DNA of 64,000 nt. It comes from CAYXLI01 sp964464925 (lineage in GTDB: Bacteria > Acidobacteriota > Terriglobia > Bryobacterales > Bryobacteraceae). Where the stretch lies: the NCBI GenBank assembly GCA_964464925.1, contig CAYXLI010000018.1, forward strand, positions 1-64,000, written 5' to 3'. Positions 63,243 through 64,000 of the stretch are shown here, one piece after another. Under the pieces are notes generated by a model that was given only the letters and a program-made list of their open reading frames with translations, made no database searches and was not told the DNA's origin. Each line of letters opens with the position of its first letter. Position 1 is the first letter of the stretch. The position numbers were made by a program, and so were the translations under genes.

Positions 63243-64000
63243 TTGAGAATTTGTAGTACGGTCATGTGTCTAGTTCTAACGGCATGTGGAGAACAAACAT
63301 ATCGCTCTGATAATCCGCAGGCAAATACGCTGTCTGAGCTGCAAAGAGAAGCCACGTCTCTATATCGTGCGGGGCGATTGGCCGCTGCAGAATCCAAGTA
63401 CCAGAAGAGCCTTGAAATAGCGGTCCAGAAAAGAGATCGACTCGTGCAGGCCAGGGCCTTTTGGGGACTTGGCAACTGCCGCCTCGCAAATTATGAATTC
63501 GCAGAGGCGCTGGACAGATATTCCCGAGCCGAGGCGATTGCTCGAGAATCGCAGGATGCAGAGACTACCGGCTTGATCCGGGTTGCCATGAGCGACGCGT
63601 ATCAGCGGTCGGGAGATGCTGCGCGGGCCGATGAATTGATCCGTTCCGCTTTGGAGATCCTGCCTCGGGAGTCGAGTCAATTTGCTTTTGCTCTCATTAG
63701 TTTGGCGGTTTCGGAAAGTGGGCGGGGAGCGCACGAGAGCGCGGATTTCCATTTCCGGGAGGCGGTTGCCAACGCGGAACTCTCATCGAATACCTTTCTT
63801 CTTCAGAATGTCTATAACCGCTATGGACATTATCTTATTCAGCAAGGAAAACTGGACCCCGCCGGTGCGGTATTGGGCAAAGCTTTCCTCTTGAATAAAC
63901 TCGGCCGTACTCCGTATTTGGCATCGACCTGGTTGAACTTCGGCAGGCTATCGCTTGCGCACGGGGAGCCGGCACGAGCCAGGAAGGAGATCTCGCGCGC
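63243..64000 (+). CDS. TPR lipoprotein, N-terminal part (runs off the window)
   Basis: I translated the right edge: one frame is open from a TTG at 63243 to the window end (252 complete codons). It begins MRICSTVMCLVLTACGEQ, a lipoprotein signal with lipobox LTAC, then TPR-like helices (LSELQREATSLYRAGRLAAAE, ARAFWGLGNCRLANYEFAEAL). An ATG at 63264 would drop most of the signal, so the TTG is preferred. In this phylum such TPR lipoproteins often end in a CHAT peptidase domain, which cannot be checked here. Confidence 0.7.
   Translation, partial: MRICSTVMCLVLTACGEQTYRSDNPQANTLSELQREATSLYRAGRLAAAESKYQKSLEIAVQKRDRLVQARAFWGLGNCRLANYEFAEALDRYSRAEAIARESQDAETTGLIRVAMSDAYQRSGDAARADELIRSALEILPRESSQFAFALISLAVSESGRGAHESADFHFREAVANAELSSNTFLLQNVYNRYGHYLIQQGKLDPAGAVLGKAFLLNKLGRTPYLASTWLNFGRLSLAHGEPARARKEISR

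Noticed and set aside
1..64000. tRNA or rRNA genes
   Set aside because: I looked in the intergenic gaps for cloverleaf and conserved rRNA segments and saw none; a covariance-model scan would be decisive.

Overview
This 64 kb window looks like a chromosomal contig of an Acidobacteriota bacterium, most likely of the Solibacter/Bryobacter group. The lineage is inferred from a PadR regulator followed by an acidobacterial-type duplicated permease, Oar-like TonB receptors with carboxypeptidase-regulatory N-termini, a secreted Ig-like protein ending in the domain known from Solibacter proteins, M56 peptidase/BlaI pairs, and MacB/TPR-rich neighbourhoods. One 100-N scaffold gap (33119-33218) interrupts coaBC. 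It is flanked by two identical 55-bp copies, so it is an unmerged contig overlap rather than missing sequence.

Layout: 1-5.0 kb holds a partial alpha/beta hydrolase, an unknown secreted protein, padR plus the permease, and a frameshifted molybdopterin oxidoreductase remnant. 5.2-16.8 kb is a complete type I-E CRISPR-Cas locus, all on the minus strand: mini-CRISPR, cas3, cse1, cse2, cas7e, cas5e, cas6e, a 47-repeat array, cas1, cas2. 17.2-19.5 kb has an orphan terminase-like pair. 19.5-23.0 kb has lpd-lipB-E2 (2-oxoacid dehydrogenase and lipoylation). 23.0-30.1 kb has a TonB receptor, a Gfo/Idh oxidoreductase, a cytochrome c/FGE-like fusion, ApbE, a TPR protein and a thioesterase. 30.1-36.1 kb is a compact housekeeping run (yicC-gmk-rpoZ-coaBC-udg-tmk-holB) and an Hfq-like gene. 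36.2-46.8 kb has an MFS transporter with an acyl-CoA ligase, then a receptor flanked by two FAD oxidoreductases. 46.8-54.8 kb has a YncE-like lipoprotein, an orphan oxidase subunit III, a giant Ig-like secreted protein, M56/BlaI and a lytic transglycosylase. 54.9-58.8 kb is a small metabolic cluster. 58.8-64 kb has a TPR/outer-membrane-barrel protein with a glycosidase-like partner and a truncated TPR lipoprotein.

The most interesting part is the CRISPR locus. Two things stand out. (1) Upstream of cas3 there are two degenerate repeats around one 33-nt spacer. Their hairpin stems are intact, with a compensating base-pair change, and the crRNA handle is perfect. The spacer matches the DNA over the cse1 start codon next to an AAG motif, with mismatches at positions 6, 12 and 18 (the flipped-out positions in I-E crRNA) plus a single G.T wobble; matching stops in the PAM-distal third. 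This is what a guide that makes Cascade repress its own operon should look like. (2) The array lies inside the cas operon. The AUG of cas1 is bases 22-24 of the last repeat, so Cas6e cleavage after base 21 would yield a cas1-cas2 mRNA beginning exactly with AUG. Both are inferences from sequence and have not been tested here.
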